Positions 8,677 through 17,018 of a DNA stretch of 64,000 nucleotides are shown here, piece by piece. Below the pieces are notes generated by a model. It had not been told where the DNA came from. It made no database searches and was given only the letters and a program-made list of their open reading frames with translations. The translations under genes and the position numbers were made by a program. The number at the start of each line of letters is the position of its first letter. The first letter of the stretch is position 1. This stretch comes from an uncultured Eubacteriales bacterium (GTDB lineage Bacteria; Bacillota; Clostridia; Christensenellales; Aristaeellaceae): contig CADCFG010000013.1 of NCBI GenBank assembly GCA_902800625.1, positions 1-64,000 of the forward strand. The letters are read 5' to 3'.

Positions 8677-9858
8677 ATGGACCTGAAAACCTTTTTGGAC
8701 GACTTTATGAACAGCGACGACCTGAATCTGCTGGTGCGGGACGCCTCCGTGCTGTTCAACTGCCCGGTCATGGTGGTGGACATGGCCTTCCACGCGGTGG
8801 CCTGGCACGCGGGGGCGGATTTCGAGGACGCGCCCTTCCGCTCGTCCATCGAAAGCGGCAGCCTGAGCTATGAGACGGGCAGCTTTCTGGCCGCCAGCGA
8901 CGCCCAGGCCCACTTCGTCTCCCTGGAGGACAGCCCCTATCGGCGGCGTTTCTCGCTGCTGGTAACCGGCGGCGCGCCGGTGGGCTATCTGGTCCTGGTG
9001 GACGTGGACCGCAAGCTGGAGTTTGAGGACGCGCGGGTGTTCTCAGCGGTGGAATCGGCGCTGGCGAAGCAGCTGATGCTGGAGCTGAACCGGGGCAGCA
9101 GCATGCAGAGCACGGAGGAGTCGGTGCTGCAAATGCTGCTGGAGGGCCGTTTTGCCGACGAGGCGCTGTTTGAGCTGCAGGCCGCCGGCACGGGGCTGAA
9201 GTACCTGGCCCCGCGGCGCATCGCCCTGGCAAACCTGGAGCTGTATCGCAGCACGAACTGGTCGGAAAACGCCCTGCGCAGCACGATCCTGGACGTGTTT
9301 CCCATGTCCCGGCCGATGATCCACGACGGCGGCGTGGTGTTCTTCCTGAACAGCGACCCGGACATGCATCTGTTTGGCGAGCTGTCGCGGCAGTTCAACC
9401 TGCGCGTGGTCGTCTCCGCGCCCATCGAGCGGCTGTTCATGCTGCCCCGGGCCTACGCCGCCACGCGGGAGCTGATGGCGCTGCTGCTGCCGCGGATGCC
9501 CCATCCCTTCGCCGTGAAGGCCGAGGACTACCAGGCGCTGATGCAGCTGAAGCAGCTGGAGCCCCGCCGGGACCTGGCCCTGCCGTCGGTTCGCGCGCTG
9601 GGAGAGCGGGACCGGGAGGAGGGCACGCTGTACTGCCTGACGCTGTACACCTACCTGATCTGCCACCATTCCCTGCAGGAGACCTGCACGCGGCTGTTTA
9701 CCCACCGGAACACCGTGCTCTATCGGGTCAAGCGCATGCGTGAGGACTTCGACATCCCCATCGACGACCCGGAGGCCCACCTGCCGCTGCTGCTCTCGGC
9801 AGCGATGATGCTTCTGGAACAGGGCAGGGAGGACGTGTTCATGCCGGGAAACGAATGA
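8677..9858 (+). CDS. PucR-family transcriptional regulator
   Basis: A 393-aa regulator. The N-terminal ~140 residues look like a sensor domain, and the middle resembles the GGDEF-like/CdaR linker of PucR proteins. The C-terminal ~70 residues are the PucR-type helix-turn-helix, recognisable by the 'LFTHRNTVLYRVKRM' core and the trailing LL.AAMMLLEQ helix. GGGAGG lies at good distance before 8677. It is monocistronic, with its own promoter. The effector and target genes cannot be read from the sequence; PucR relatives control purine, sugar-acid or amino-acid catabolism. Confidence 0.85.
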   Translation: MDLKTFLDDFMNSDDLNLLVRDASVLFNCPVMVVDMAFHAVAWHAGADFEDAPFRSSIESGSLSYETGSFLAASDAQAHFVSLEDSPYRRRFSLLVTGGAPVGYLVLVDVDRKLEFEDARVFSAVESALAKQLMLELNRGSSMQSTEESVLQMLLEGRFADEALFELQAAGTGLKYLAPRRIALANLELYRSTNWSENALRSTILDVFPMSRPMIHDGGVVFFLNSDPDMHLFGELSRQFNLRVVVSAPIERLFMLPRAYAATRELMALLLPRMPHPFAVKAEDYQALMQLKQLEPRRDLALPSVRALGERDREEGTLYCLTLYTYLICHHSLQETCTRLFTHRNTVLYRVKRMREDFDIPIDDPEAHLPLLLSAAMMLLEQGREDVFMPGNE

Positions 9859-9871
9859 CCGGTGGCATGAA

Positions 9872-9901
9872 GCAGGGGCGGCGCGAAAGCGCCGCCCCTG
9901 C
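9872..9901. terminator. Hairpin between convergent pucR-like and thiT genes
   Basis: A perfect 13-bp stem GCAGGGGCGGCGC with a GAAA loop sits between convergent genes. There is no clear T-run on either side, but the stem is very stable. Confidence 0.6.
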
Positions 9902-9921
9902 TCTGTTCATTCGATGGAGTT

Positions 9922-10767
9922 CTATGCCTTTTTCCGGATTATGTTCACCAGCCGGGCCATGCCGGGGATGCAGGCCACCAGCATGCACACCAGCACGTCC
10001 GGGCCGATGTAGCTGATGTTGTACGTGAGGGAGTAGATCCAGGCGTTCTGCTCGCCGGCGTACTCGGCGAAAAAGATCGCGCCGGACAGCACCGCCATGA
10101 TATAGCGTCCCAGGCCCGCCAGCAGCGCCGCGATGGGCAGCTTCCACTGGTCCTTGAGGGGGAACAGCGTGGCCAGGCAGCCCAGGATCATCGCGCCGTA
10201 GGCCAGCGGGTAGTCCACCAGCAGCTGGATGGGATGGATGACGTAGGGGTCGGTGATCAACTGCAAAAGACCGAAGGCACAGCCCACCACGAAGCCCTGC
10301 AGCGGCCCGCAGGCCACCATGAACAGGATCAGCGGCAGCATGGCCGCGGGGGTGATGGAGCCGCCCTGGGGCATGCGGAACAGGCGAATGCAGCTCAGCA
10401 CAAAGGCGATGGCGATGCACATCGCGCCCATGGCAATGCGGCGGCTGTTCCACTGGGTGCGTTTGGCGCTCATGGCCAGTATGACGCCCGCCACCACCAT
10501 CGCGGCCAGCACGGCCCAGGAGTACCACGGCACCTCAAGCAGCTTCTTGAACACCGGGGACACGGCGGGAGCCTCCGCTTCGGCGGTTTCCTCAACCTCC
10601 TCGGCGGCCTCCTCGACTTCCTCAGCGGCTTCCTCGGCGGCCGCTTCCGTCTCTTCCACGACGGTTTCCGCGGTATCGGCAGCGGCGTCCGCCGCTTCGG
10701 CCATCGCGGGCACGAGCAGCGCCAGGGCCAGCAGCACTGCGATCATCAGGGCAAACAGTTTCTTCAT
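9922..10767 (-). CDS. thiT: Thiamine ECF-transporter S component ThiT with unusual N-terminal extension
   Basis: 281 aa. Residues ~75-281 match ThiT/YuaJ: about six membrane segments with the substrate-site region 'GGSITPAAMLPLILF', 'FGLLQLI' and 'HPIQLLVDYPLAY'. The first ~75 residues are atypical: a hydrophobic signal-like segment ending PAMAEA, then a ~45-residue Ala/Glu-rich acidic stretch before the first transporter helix. Typical ThiT is about 190-210 aa. The start at 10767 follows an AAAGGA site. The TPP riboswitch upstream (10858-10940) independently supports thiamine uptake. The ECF energising subunits are not in this window. Confidence 0.88.
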   Translation of the reverse strand: MKKLFALMIAVLLALALLVPAMAEAADAAADTAETVVEETEAAAEEAAEEVEEAAEEVEETAEAEAPAVSPVFKKLLEVPWYSWAVLAAMVVAGVILAMSAKRTQWNSRRIAMGAMCIAIAFVLSCIRLFRMPQGGSITPAAMLPLILFMVACGPLQGFVVGCAFGLLQLITDPYVIHPIQLLVDYPLAYGAMILGCLATLFPLKDQWKLPIAALLAGLGRYIMAVLSGAIFFAEYAGEQNAWIYSLTYNISYIGPDVLVCMLVACIPGMARLVNIIRKKA

Positions 10768-10796
10768 GTTTCTCATCCTTTCGCGTATTTCGCCGC

Positions 10797-10830
10797 AAAA
10801 GAAACCCGCGCATACCTTCATATACGCGGG
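10797..10830 (-). terminator. Riboswitch-controlled terminator before thiT
   Basis: On the minus strand a 10-bp stem (CCCGCGTATA with TATGCGCGGG, one G-U pair) at 10805-10830 is followed by TTTCTTTT. It lies between the TPP aptamer and the thiT ribosome site, so ligand binding would be expected to promote termination. Confidence 0.8.
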
Positions 10831-10857
10831 GAAACGGACGTCACAAAAAATGGCGTT

Positions 10858-10940
10858 CCGCTTCCCTACGGTGGGATTATCCACTTCAGGTTCCAAGGGA
10901 CCGGGCAGTTGCCCATCTCAGCCTTTCGGCGCCCCCAGCG
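10858..10940 (-). promoter_or_regulatory. TPP riboswitch (THI element)
   Basis: On the minus strand the conserved blocks occur in order: GGGGGCGCC, then GGCTGAGATGG, then ACCTGAA, then GGATAATCCCACCGTAGGGA. These are the hallmark segments of the thiamine-pyrophosphate aptamer. It is followed by the intrinsic terminator at 10797-10830 and thiT. Confidence 0.95.
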
Positions 10941-10951
10941 GTTGTGATACT

Positions 10952-10980
10952 ATTCTATGCCTGTCGCGCCGCGCTGTCAA
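10952..10980 (-). promoter_or_regulatory. Promoter of the thiT riboswitch transcript
   Basis: Minus strand: TTGACA (10975-10980), 17-bp spacer, TAGAAT (10952-10957). The transcript would begin just ahead of the TPP aptamer. Confidence 0.85.
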
Positions 10981-10995
10981 GCGCGGTATGTTAAT

Positions 10996-11739
10996 TCAGT
11001 CGTAGATCCGGTGCCACTCCTCGGTGAAGCTGCCGTCCTCGTTGCGCAGCACCAGCGGCGTCAGCCAGTGCAGGCCCTCGCCGCCCTGCTTCACGCCCTC
11101 CAGCAGCACGAACTTCGGCGCGCGGCCCGCCACGCCGTGGATGGTGCGCAGCCGCTTGGGGGCGATGCCGGCCAGATCCATGGCCCGCATCAGCTCGTAG
11201 GCCCGGGGAGCAGGGTAGATGGCGCAGAACCGCCCGCCGTTCTTCAGCAGCATGGCGGCGGATGCGGCGATGGCTTCGGGGGTGAGATCGCCCTCGTGTC
11301 GGGCGATGCGCTTGGCCTCGTTCTGGCTTTCCAGAGCCGCGCCGCTTCTGCCGTAGGGCGGGTTGCACACCGCCAGGGAGTACCGCCCCGCGCCCAGCGT
11401 TCGCCAAGCATCGCGCATATCCATGCAGTGGACGCGCACGCGCTCGGCGATCCCGTTCAGCTGCACGCTGCGCGCGGCCATGTCGGCAATCTCGCTCTGG
11501 AGCTCCACGGCGTCCACGGAAAGGGTGCTCTGATGGGCCGCCATCAAGAGCGCGATGGCCCCCGTGCCGCAGCCCAGGTCCACGGCCCGGTCGCCCTTGC
11601 GCGGCGCGGCAAAGTCCGCCAGCAGCACGCTGTCCGTGCCGAAGCGGAAGGCGTCCGGCCGCTGGATCAGCTTCATGCCGCCGGTCTGCAGGTCGTCCAG
11701 GCGTTCGCCGGGACGAAGAAACTCTGTATACTCACACAT
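10996..11739 (-). CDS. TrmN6/YfiC-like SAM-dependent methyltransferase
   Basis: A 247-aa class I methyltransferase. The SAM motif DLGCGTGAIALL and the catalytic NPPYG motif (in LAVCNPPYGRSG) identify an N6-adenine or amino methyltransferase. The N-terminal 'FRFGTDSVLLADF' is typical of the TrmN6 (tRNA1Val A37 N6-methyltransferase) group. Gram-positive members of this group are often annotated YabB-like. The start at 11739 has no strong ribosome site; a GTG slightly upstream is possible. The hairpin array 11762-11956 lies just upstream. Confidence 0.82.
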   Translation of the reverse strand: MCEYTEFLRPGERLDDLQTGGMKLIQRPDAFRFGTDSVLLADFAAPRKGDRAVDLGCGTGAIALLMAAHQSTLSVDAVELQSEIADMAARSVQLNGIAERVRVHCMDMRDAWRTLGAGRYSLAVCNPPYGRSGAALESQNEAKRIARHEGDLTPEAIAASAAMLLKNGGRFCAIYPAPRAYELMRAMDLAGIAPKRLRTIHGVAGRAPKFVLLEGVKQGGEGLHWLTPLVLRNEDGSFTEEWHRIYD

Positions 11740-11761
11740 AACAACACCAACTCGCCTGGGG

Positions 11762-11956
11762 TTTGGGGGCGGCAGAGCCCCAAATTCAATCGTCCCCGGC
11801 GATATGTGCGTCGGGGACGGGAGCATTTTTGCGGCGGGAAGCCTGTCGACCAGAGCAAAAATGGTTTCCCTGCGGATTTTGCGGCCAGACGGCCTTCAGG
11901 CCTCAAGCAAAATCCGGAGGAGGATGTATTGAAGGGGAAGCTTGCTCTTCCTTCAA
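11762..11956. repeat. Array of five consecutive near-perfect hairpins
   Basis: Five inverted repeats follow one another with almost no gap: TTTGGGG/CCCCAAA (11762-11784), CGTCCCCG/CGGGGACG (11791-11819), CATTTTTGC/GCAAAAATG (11824-11863), CGGATTTTGC/GCAAAATCCG (11873-11916) and TTGAAGG/CCTTCAA (11929-11956). No ORF is evident. The array fills the space between the methyltransferase gene and the peptidoglycan-binding gene. It may be a dispersed palindromic element or a structured transcript. Confidence 0.6.
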
Positions 11957-11957
11957 C

Positions 11958-13379
11958 TCACTCCGCATCCCAGCAATACACCGTCGCGCCTTCCATCTGG
12001 TCCATGTAGCTGTAGATGACCCAGCCGCCGGTGGCGGTGGTGCAGATCACCTTGCCGTCGCCCGCGCCGATGGCCAGCTGGATGGTGACGGCGTCGGCGC
12101 TGGCGCTCTGGAACGCCACGATGTCGCCCGGCTCCACGGCGGCGATGGTCTCCACCTGCAGGTCCGCCATGCGGATCAGATCCTCCGGGAAGGTGACGGG
12201 CAGGCCCGCCGCCACGCATACGTACTGCACAAAGGCGAAGCCGGGGTACAGCTCGTCGTCCCCGCCGCCGAAGCTGGTGCCCGCCAGCTCGCCGGCGATG
12301 CGGGCGATCTCGGCCTGGGCGTCGTTGCCGGCGGCGTCCAGCATCATCTGGAAGCGCTGCTGCACGATGCCGTCCAGCATGGAAACGGCGCTGTCGCTAT
12401 TCAAAAGGGCCAGGGTCCTGTCGTCGATCTCGCCGGTGGCGGGCAGGTTCGCCGCCATCTGGAACAGGCGCGCGGCGGTCTCGGTGGTGAAGCCGAACAC
12501 GCCGGTGATCTCATGGTCGAAGAAGCCCAGCTCGTTGAGCCGCACCTGTAGATTGCGGATATTGTCGCCAAAATCGCCCATCTTCAACGAGCTGTCGGCC
12601 TCCTGGACCACGTCGGTGTACAGCGCGGCCCAGGTGGCGGCGTCGGCTTCGCCGCTTTCCTCCATGCCATGGGCGCGCTGGTAGGAGAGCAAGGCGTTCC
12701 GGGTCACTTCTCCGAAGCCGCCGGTGCAGCTGCCGTCGAAGAAGCCCAGCGCAGCCAGCTTCTTTTGAAGCACATAGACGTTCAGCCCGCTGTCGCCTTC
12801 GGCGGCGCTCATTTCCGTCAGGAAGGCGGACCAGGTGATGGGGGCGTCCGCCATCAGCCGCATCAGCACCGCGCCGTCGGCCACGCCGGTCACGGGCAGG
12901 CCGTTGACCATCTGGAAGCGCTCCACCGCCTGCTGGGTGCTGTCGCCGAACGCGCCGTCGGGCTCGCCCAGGAAGTAGCCATACTCCTTCAGCTTGCGCT
13001 GTACCGAGAGCACGTCGTTGCTGGTGCTGCCCTTCTCCAGGGGCGCCATCTGGGCATAGGCGTTGGCGAAGCGGGCAAGGTAGCCCTGGCGGGAAAGGGC
13101 GTCGGGGCTGTCCAGTCGCTCCAGGGTGTCAACGTCGGCTTCGCCGGTCACCGCCAGCCCGTTGGCCTGCTGGAAACTCTGCAGCGCCGCCTGGGTGTCC
13201 GCGTCGAACACGCCGTCGGCCGCGCCGTCCATATAGCCCAGTTCGGAAAGGCGCTCCTCCAGCGAAGTCACCTCCGCCGGGGTCATGTCCACCAGGTATT
13301 CGGTGTCCAGCGGTTCGGCCATGGCCGGGGCGAGGAGGAGAATCACGACGAGAAGGGAGATGAATCGTTTGAGTGACAT
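11958..13379 (-). CDS. Secreted protein with peptidoglycan-binding repeats and a degenerate NlpC/P60-like tail
   Basis: 473 aa. The signal peptide is residues ~1-21 (MSLKRFISLLVV..., ending PAMA). Four peptidoglycan_binding_1 type units follow, each with the 'V..LQ..L..LG.....DG.FG..T..A...FQ...GL..TG..D' pattern, at roughly 35-100, 115-185, 195-260 and 270-340. The C-terminal ~110 residues keep the outline of an NlpC/P60 fold (FAFVQYVCVAAGLP, PGDIVAF) but the catalytic DCSGF cysteine and the HVGI histidine are replaced. It therefore probably binds rather than cuts peptidoglycan. The start at 13379 has a clear AGGAGAT site. The SpoIID-SH3 gene lies immediately upstream in the same direction. 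Confidence 0.82.
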   Translation of the reverse strand: MSLKRFISLLVVILLLAPAMAEPLDTEYLVDMTPAEVTSLEERLSELGYMDGAADGVFDADTQAALQSFQQANGLAVTGEADVDTLERLDSPDALSRQGYLARFANAYAQMAPLEKGSTSNDVLSVQRKLKEYGYFLGEPDGAFGDSTQQAVERFQMVNGLPVTGVADGAVLMRLMADAPITWSAFLTEMSAAEGDSGLNVYVLQKKLAALGFFDGSCTGGFGEVTRNALLSYQRAHGMEESGEADAATWAALYTDVVQEADSSLKMGDFGDNIRNLQVRLNELGFFDHEITGVFGFTTETAARLFQMAANLPATGEIDDRTLALLNSDSAVSMLDGIVQQRFQMMLDAAGNDAQAEIARIAGELAGTSFGGGDDELYPGFAFVQYVCVAAGLPVTFPEDLIRMADLQVETIAAVEPGDIVAFQSASADAVTIQLAIGAGDGKVICTTATGGWVIYSYMDQMEGATVYCWDAE

Positions 13380-13396
13380 GGCAAATCTCCTGAAAA

Positions 13397-13487
13397 GAGT
13401 GGAGTGTGGAGTGTGGAGCGTGGAGTGAACTGTGGCTGCCGCGCGGCATTCCATCACTCCAACCTCCAAACCCCACTCTCCACACTC
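13397..13487. repeat. Inverted-repeat element, GGAGTGT heptamer variant
   Basis: Tandem GGAGTGT-type heptamers (13397-13427) face inverted copies (CACTCC, CACTCTCCACACTC; to 13487). The stop codon of the SpoIID-SH3 gene sits at its right edge. The design (tandem heptamers as terminal inverted repeats at a gene 3' end) matches the elements at 38637-38800 and 53533-53690, although the heptamer differs and the internal hairpins are missing. Confidence 0.6.
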
Positions 13488-16224
13488 AATCGACTTTGTT
13501 CAAAAACCGCAGCGCCACGAACCCGCGCGCGCCGTTGTATTCCACGTAGGCGATGGTCTGGTTGAAGGCATACACGTGCAGCCGGGAACCCTTGTTCAGC
13601 TCGGCCGTCACGTTGCCGGTCAGGTCGGCGTGCTCGTACAGTTCAACCCGGGCGGTGGCTTCGGCCTCACATTCCAGATAGCTCACGCCATCGTCCAGTT
13701 CAGGCACGGCAGCCGCGTTCAGCTCCAGCGCCTCGATGGGCATGAAGCCCGTCAGGCCGTCCACGCGCACGCAGGCCCAGCGCCGGTTGTAAGCGCCCAG
13801 CTGCACCCGTTCGCCCTGCTTCATCAGGGTCAGAGGTTCCTGGGAATCGTCCCAGGAGGGGTACAAGGCTGTTTCGTCACGAATGACGGTGGCAAACTGC
13901 TCGCCCTCCACCACAGTGACCTCGCCGCCGTCGATTTCCTCGTTCGGCTGTGCCGGGGCCTGGTCGGTGAGGCCGCCCAGCAGCACGAAGCCGGTCAGGC
14001 CGTCCGCGCGCACGCAGGCCCACTCGTCGTTGTAGGCCCCCAGGCGCACCTGTTCGCCGGTGGAAAGGGTGGCCAGCACCGGGGAATCCGAGGCGGGCTC
14101 GGCAAACATGGGCAGGGCCTCGGCGCTCACGTAGCGATACACCTCGCCCTCCACCACGGTGACGGCCTCGTCACGGGCGGGCTCGGGGGTGGGGGTGGGC
14201 TGGGGCGCGCTCTGAACGGCGGAGAGGCTGTCCAGCTTCACATAACCCGTCCCGCCGTCCTCCGTGCGCACGTAGGCCCAGGCCTGGTTGTAGGCCAGCA
14301 GCTGCACATAGCCGCCCGAGGCCAGCGTTTCCCGGGGCGCGACGGTGTCGTCCGCGTTCACATACAGCCCGGCGTCGCCGGTCAGCAGCGCGATCTGTCC
14401 CTGGGGCGCGGTGACGATCTCGCCGTCGCTGCCGCCCACGGCCTGCAGTGTCAGCGCGTCCCTGGGGATATAGCCATGGACGCCGGACTGGGTGGCTACC
14501 TGGGCCCAGGCGTCGGTGTAGCCGGTGAGGCGCACGGTGTCGCCGCTCAGCAGGTGGTCCAGGGTATTGGCGCCCTCCACGGGCAGCTGCAGCACGTTCA
14601 CGGCAGTGCCCACCTTTGCCAGGGCCTCGTCCTTCACCTGGGCGGCGGTGACGCCTACCAGGGTGAAGTCCGTCAGGGCGTCGGTGTGGGCAAAGCCGTA
14701 GACCCCGCCGCTGCCCAGCGCTGCCCAGTCGCCCTGCACGGCAAAGACGGCCACCGTGGCCCCGGCGGGCAGGGTGGTGATCGCCGCGACGGATTCATCC
14801 GCATTGGCATAGAGCCTTGTCTTCTGGCTGAGCCGGGCGGTGGCGACGGGATCGCTGTCGGGGATGGCGGCGGCCTGGGAAGCGCCATGGGCGTCCCGGG
14901 TGGCGTCCGCCAGCTCCAGGGTGTGTGCCTCGCAGCCGGGATAGTAGTATTCCAGGATCTCCGCGCAGGAGAAGCCCTTTTTGGCCATGACCTGCGCGCC
15001 GCGGCGGCTCATGCCCAGGCCTGCGCCGTTGCGCCGGAAGGTGATCTCAAACGTGCGATCGGTTTCCGAGACCCACACGGTCTCGTTGTCCTCGTCGTTG
15101 ATGGACAGGTCGCACCAGCTCTCCAGGCCGCCGTAGGTGGGGATCTCCACCTGCACCCGGGCGGCGATGGCCTCGCCGGCGTCGGTCTTGCCAGTGACGG
15201 CCAGCTGGAACAGGAGGCTCTCATAGACGCGGCTGGGCGCTTCATAGCGGGCCTGGCCGGGGGCGACGGCCTCGATGGCGTCGATGTTCAATTCGGCGGC
15301 GGTCATGCCCTGCTCCTTCAGCTGCCCGGCGGCGGCCGCCTGCAGCGCCCGGGCCAGCTCCGGGGCCAGCTCCTGGGCGTCCTTGCGCAGCGAGGCGGTC
15401 TTCTTCGCGCCGGAGCCCTCGTAGTCGTAGGGGTCGTCCCGCAGGCTGCTGTAGGGCAGGGCCTCGCCGGTGGCGTTGGCGGCGGATTCGATCTGGCCGC
15501 CGTTGGAATCGCAGAAATAGCAGGTGGCCGGGCTGCCGTCGTAGTACAGTGCCTGGCCGCGGGTCTCGTCCACGGCCTTCAGCACGTCGGCGTACTCCGC
15601 GGCGCTGTTGTAGCCGCGATAGCTCAGCGCGTCGCCGGAGTCGATCAGGTCGTAGGCGGCGCCGGCGCGGGTGATCTTCTGGCGCAGGGCGTAGTTCCGG
15701 GACACGATGGCTTGGGCCTTCAGCGCCTCCAGGCCACTGGTGGGGGCCATCTCGTAGCCCACCACGCCGTAGAGGTAATCCTCCACATAGATGCGCAGCA
15801 CCGTGGTGATCACGTCGCCGTTGACGGAAAAGCCCAAATCGCCGCAGAAGCGGCCGGACAGGGCGGGGGAGGTGAACTGGACGCCGACGCTGCCGGGCCT
15901 GCTGCGCATCAGCCGGGCTGAGGCGCCCAGGGTCGCCACGCGGCTCCCGGCGGTGAGCGTCAGGCTGCCGTCGCGGGCGTCGAGTATGGCGACGGCCCCC
16001 GCGGGGATGCGCACAGAGGGGTCGGCGGCGAGATAGTAGTCGCAGTCGGCCACCATTTCGATGGTCTGGGGCGAGCCCAACCGGGCCAGCTTCACGCGGA
16101 CCATGCCGTCCGACTCCGCCCGCGCGGCTGTGGTGAAGCACCCAAAACACGACAATAGCGCCAGCGCCGCTATCAGTATGCGCGCGCAGGCGTTCGCCAT
16201 GCACCGGAATTTCGTCGTTCGCAT
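13486..16224 (-). CDS. SpoIID/LytB-domain secreted protein with multiple SH3-like repeats
   Basis: 912 aa. The signal peptide is residues ~1-37 (cleavage near ARA). Residues ~130-450 form a SpoIID domain: YLYGVVGYEM followed by LEALKAQAIVSRNYAL, the region that carries the catalytic Glu of the SpoIID lytic transglycosylase, and the closing GMSRRGAQVMA and YYYPG motifs. From ~480 to the C terminus there are about five bacterial SH3-like repeats with 'G..V.LGAYN..WA.VR.DGLTGFV' units, separated by a Pro/Thr linker. SpoIID itself is a short sporulation protein; this long SH3 fusion is more likely a wall-bound peptidoglycan-remodelling enzyme. The start at 16224 has an AGG site. A promoter is visible at 16335-16363. 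Confidence 0.85.
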   Translation of the reverse strand: MRTTKFRCMANACARILIAALALLSCFGCFTTAARAESDGMVRVKLARLGSPQTIEMVADCDYYLAADPSVRIPAGAVAILDARDGSLTLTAGSRVATLGASARLMRSRPGSVGVQFTSPALSGRFCGDLGFSVNGDVITTVLRIYVEDYLYGVVGYEMAPTSGLEALKAQAIVSRNYALRQKITRAGAAYDLIDSGDALSYRGYNSAAEYADVLKAVDETRGQALYYDGSPATCYFCDSNGGQIESAANATGEALPYSSLRDDPYDYEGSGAKKTASLRKDAQELAPELARALQAAAAGQLKEQGMTAAELNIDAIEAVAPGQARYEAPSRVYESLLFQLAVTGKTDAGEAIAARVQVEIPTYGGLESWCDLSINDEDNETVWVSETDRTFEITFRRNGAGLGMSRRGAQVMAKKGFSCAEILEYYYPGCEAHTLELADATRDAHGASQAAAIPDSDPVATARLSQKTRLYANADESVAAITTLPAGATVAVFAVQGDWAALGSGGVYGFAHTDALTDFTLVGVTAAQVKDEALAKVGTAVNVLQLPVEGANTLDHLLSGDTVRLTGYTDAWAQVATQSGVHGYIPRDALTLQAVGGSDGEIVTAPQGQIALLTGDAGLYVNADDTVAPRETLASGGYVQLLAYNQAWAYVRTEDGGTGYVKLDSLSAVQSAPQPTPTPEPARDEAVTVVEGEVYRYVSAEALPMFAEPASDSPVLATLSTGEQVRLGAYNDEWACVRADGLTGFVLLGGLTDQAPAQPNEEIDGGEVTVVEGEQFATVIRDETALYPSWDDSQEPLTLMKQGERVQLGAYNRRWACVRVDGLTGFMPIEALELNAAAVPELDDGVSYLECEAEATARVELYEHADLTGNVTAELNKGSRLHVYAFNQTIAYVEYNGARGFVALRFLNKVD

Positions 16225-16334
16225 GATGGCCTCGATCGTCTTTGGTAGGCGGGCCGGATGGATTCGGGAATCCATACACAGCCCACTTGCTAAAAATTCG
16301 ATTTTATCCCCTGTTTTCCTGCCGGTGTATATGG

Positions 16335-16363
16335 ATTGTAAGAATATCGAAAATAATTTGCAA
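16335..16363 (-). promoter_or_regulatory. Promoter for the SpoIID-SH3 gene
   Basis: Minus strand: TTGCAA (16358-16363), 17-bp spacer, TACAAT (16335-16340), giving a leader of about 105 nt. Confidence 0.65.
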
Positions 16364-16415
16364 GAAAGTGTGAAAGTTTGAAGCAAAATACGCCTTACAA
16401 GGGTAAAGGGTGGGC

Positions 16416-16442
16416 AATAAAAAACCCCGCCGAAGCGGGATT
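16416..16442 (-). terminator. Terminator of the ferredoxin gene
   Basis: On the minus strand CCCGC-TTCG-GCGGG is followed by GTTTTTTATT. Confidence 0.9.
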
Positions 16443-16455
16443 CTTATCGAGTCGA

Positions 16456-16626
16456 TTACGCCTCGGCGGGAGCGCCCACGGGGCACACGCCGGCGCAAGC
16501 GCCGCAGGACACACAGGTGTCAGCGTCGATGTTGAACTTGCCGTCGCCCTCGGAGATGGCGGAAACGGGACATTCCTCAGCGCACGCGCCGCAGGCGATG
16601 CACTCGTCACTGATCTGATAAGCCAT
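16456..16626 (-). CDS. 2[4Fe-4S] ferredoxin
   Basis: A 56-aa clostridial-type ferredoxin with two classical cluster motifs, CIACGACAEECP and CVSCGACAGVCP. It carries low-potential electrons for anaerobic metabolism in the cytoplasm. The start at 16626 follows an AGGAGGT site. It is monocistronic, with a promoter at 16658-16686 and a terminator at 16416-16442. Confidence 0.96.
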   Translation of the reverse strand: MAYQISDECIACGACAEECPVSAISEGDGKFNIDADTCVSCGACAGVCPVGAPAEA

Positions 16627-16657
16627 GATAAGTACCTCCTGTTTTTTTGTTGAGATC

Positions 16658-16686
16658 ATTATACACCCATCCGGCCCAAAATGCAA
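16658..16686 (-). promoter_or_regulatory. Ferredoxin promoter
   Basis: Minus strand: TTGCAT (16681-16686), 17-bp spacer, TATAAT (16658-16663). The ribosome site follows about 20 nt after the expected start. Confidence 0.8.
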
Positions 16687-16974
16687 TATCCCGATTGTCT
16701 AAAATGCATTTTTGTCAAAAAAAGCGGTTAAATGCCACTAACAAGGGCGGTTAGTTATGAAAAACTGCAAGTTGGCTCCAAAAAAATGCAAATTAACACG
16801 AGGTAACTTTCATATTTCAGGGCTGGAGACATCTGGGCGGCGGAATTTGCAGAAATCGAATTCCGATGGATTCAGAGGGGGTTCAGGGGGGCAAACCCGG
16901 TAAAATGACGGGATTGTGCGCAAAGGGCAATGACAGGCAAAACAAGACTGTTTATAAAATTGTATTATCGAAAC
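16687..16974. other. Intergenic stretch with no gene seen
   Basis: About 290 nt between the ferredoxin promoter and the khpA terminator. It is AT-richer than the coding DNA, has no RBS-linked ORF, no tRNA-like cloverleaf and no clear inverted repeat. Confidence 0.6.
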
Positions 16975-17006
16975 ATAAGAAAACGGGGAGAGCCGAAGCT
17001 CTCCCC
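16975..17006 (-). terminator. Terminator of the ylxM-ffh-rpsP-khpA operon
   Basis: A perfect 9-bp stem GGGGAGAGC-TTCG-GCTCTCCCC (16985-17006), followed on the minus strand by GTTTTCTTAT. Confidence 0.9.
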
Positions 17007-17018
17007 ATGAGAAGCGAA

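Noticed and set aside
13432..15921. 829-aa plus-strand open frame
   Set aside because: Antisense to the SpoIID-SH3 gene. The composition (Gly, His, Val, Gln) is typical of shadow frames and it has no start signals.
16687..16974. tRNA or small RNA in the ferredoxin-khpA gap
   Set aside because: No cloverleaf, no paired promoter and terminator of its own.
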